Source: Bacillus sp. OV322
Lineage (GTDB): Bacteria > Bacillota > Bacilli > Bacillales > DSM-1321
Assembly (NCBI RefSeq): GCF_900112495.1
Contig: NZ_FOMA01000001.1
Span: 620,001 to 684,000, forward strand
Direction of reading: 5' to 3'
Length of the DNA: 64,000 nucleotides
Every line of letters begins with the position of its first letter. The first letter of the stretch is position 1. The notes beneath the pieces are model-generated. The model did not search any database. It saw nothing but the letters and a program-made list of their open reading frames with translations, and was not told the origin of the DNA. Both the position numbers and the translations under genes were made by a program. Positions 63,400 to 64,000 of the stretch are shown here, in pieces.

Positions 63400-63762
63400 A
63401 TGTCAATCGAATTACAAACGAAATTTGGGCAAATTGATATATCAACAGATGTCATTGCCACTGTAGCGGGAGGCGCTGCTGTAGATTGCTACGGAATAGT
63501 CGGAATGGCATCCAAGAAACAGTTAAAGGATGGTATTGCAGAAATCCTGAGAAGAGAAAACTTCACTAAAGGTGTAATCGTCCGTCAGGAAAATGGCCAA
63601 GTGCATATCGATATGTTTATCATCGTAAGCTATGGAACCAAGATTTCCGAGATTGCGCATAATGTACAATCGAAAGTAAAATACACCCTGGACAAGACGG
63701 TAGGGTTAGCTGTGGACTCTGTAAATATTTTTGTACAGGGAGTCCGCGTGACGAACCTTTAG
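63400..63762 (+). CDS. yloU: Asp23/Gls24-family protein YloU
   Basis: A 120-aa Asp23 family protein. Members lie under the membrane and are linked to cell envelope stress, but no activity is set. It contains DVIATVAGGAAVDCYGIVGMAS near the start and VNIFVQGVRVTNL at the end. GGGAGGGGG precedes ATG 63400. It is coupled with fakA in most Firmicutes. Confidence 0.93.
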   Translation: MSIELQTKFGQIDISTDVIATVAGGAAVDCYGIVGMASKKQLKDGIAEILRRENFTKGVIVRQENGQVHIDMFIIVSYGTKISEIAHNVQSKVKYTLDKTVGLAVDSVNIFVQGVRVTNL

Positions 63763-63777
63763 TTAGGAGGAAAGTTA

Positions 63778-64000
63778 GTGTCTATTACGAATTTAAACGG
63801 AAAACATTTTGCGGAAATGATTATTCAGGGTGCCAACCATTTGGCAGCCAATGCAAAAATGGTGGATGCACTGAATGTTTTCCCGGTTCCGGATGGAGAT
63901 ACCGGAACAAATATGAATTTATCTATGACTTCCGGAGCGAAGGAAGTAAAAAATAATGTTCAAGAACATATCGGGAAAGTTGGAGTTTCTTTATCAAGAG
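63778..64000 (+). CDS. fakA: Fatty acid kinase FakA (YloV), 5' part cut by the window edge
   Basis: DhaL-like ATP-binding domain of fatty acid kinase, which phosphorylates exogenous fatty acids bound to FakB. The gene starts at GTG 63778 behind TTAGGAGG and remains open to the right edge (74 codons). The Mg-binding and ATP motif [17 protein letters not shown] is present at about residues 35-50. It follows yloU after 15 bases. Confidence 0.94.
   Translation, partial: MSITNLNGKHFAEMIIQGANHLAANAKMVDALNVFPVPDGDTGTNMNLSMTSGAKEVKNNVQEHIGKVGVSLSR

Overview
The window is a chromosomal segment from a Bacillaceae member, an endospore-forming low-to-mid-GC Firmicute. The evidence is gene content and order that follow the Bacillus subtilis stretch from bshC/mraZ to yloV, close protein similarity to B. 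subtilis as recalled from memory, strong Shine-Dalgarno sites, frequent TTG/GTG starts and spoVD, spoVE, spoIIGA, sigE, sigG and spoVM. It is not B. subtilis itself: bpr, the cys/yln genes, ylyA and the ylxW-ylxX-sbp set are missing or decayed, and Bacillaceae-type intergenic repeats are present. I cannot fix the genus; a Cytobacillus/Mesobacillus-like relative is a guess.

Layout. 1-20.6 kb is the division and cell wall (dcw) cluster and its sporulation partners: mraZ, rsmH, ftsL, pbpB, spoVD, murE, mraY, murD, spoVE, murB, divIB, ftsA, ftsZ, spoIIGA, sigE, sigG. 20.8-24.8 kb is ylmC-ylmD-ylmE-sepF-ylmG-ylmH-divIVA (septum and pole factors). 24.8-29.6 kb holds the T-box controlled ileS, then lspA and rluD. 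29.6-41.7 kb is the complete pyrimidine operon pyrR-pyrP-pyrB-pyrC-pyrAA-pyrAB-pyrK-pyrD-pyrF-pyrE with three PyrR attenuators. 41.7-44.3 kb has rqcH on the minus strand and a repeat-rich gap. 44.3-63.2 kb runs yloB, yloC, remA, gmk, rpoZ, coaBC, priA, def, fmt, rsmB, rlmN, prpC, prkC, rsgA, rpe, thiN, spoVM, with rpmB on the minus strand. The right edge has the Asp23-family gene yloU and the 5' part of fakA (yloV).

How the genes work together. The dcw genes make the peptidoglycan precursor (MurE, MurD, MraY, MurB) and build the divisome (FtsA, FtsZ, FtsL, DivIB, PBP2B, SepF, DivIVA). SpoVD and SpoVE make spore cortex. SpoIIGA activates pro-SigmaE, SigmaG acts in the forespore and SpoVM directs coat assembly. 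PrkC/PrpC form a kinase-phosphatase pair that senses muropeptides. The 48-61 kb genes serve translation, replication restart and cofactor synthesis.

Most notable observations. (1) murG is missing between spoVE and murB; the gap carries collinear degenerate pieces that look like a murG relic. (2) sbp, between divIB and ftsA, is a frame-shifted relic, and ylxW/ylxX are gone. (3) spoIIGA appears to start at CTG, supported by its ribosome site and by the catalytic Asp falling at residue 183. (4) The spoIIG promoter keeps the unusual 22-bp spacer. (5) Two families of intergenic repeats lie at 4.4, 43.6-44.1 and 53.2 kb. I found no phage, transposase, CRISPR array, defence system or unknown multigene system; this is core chromosome.
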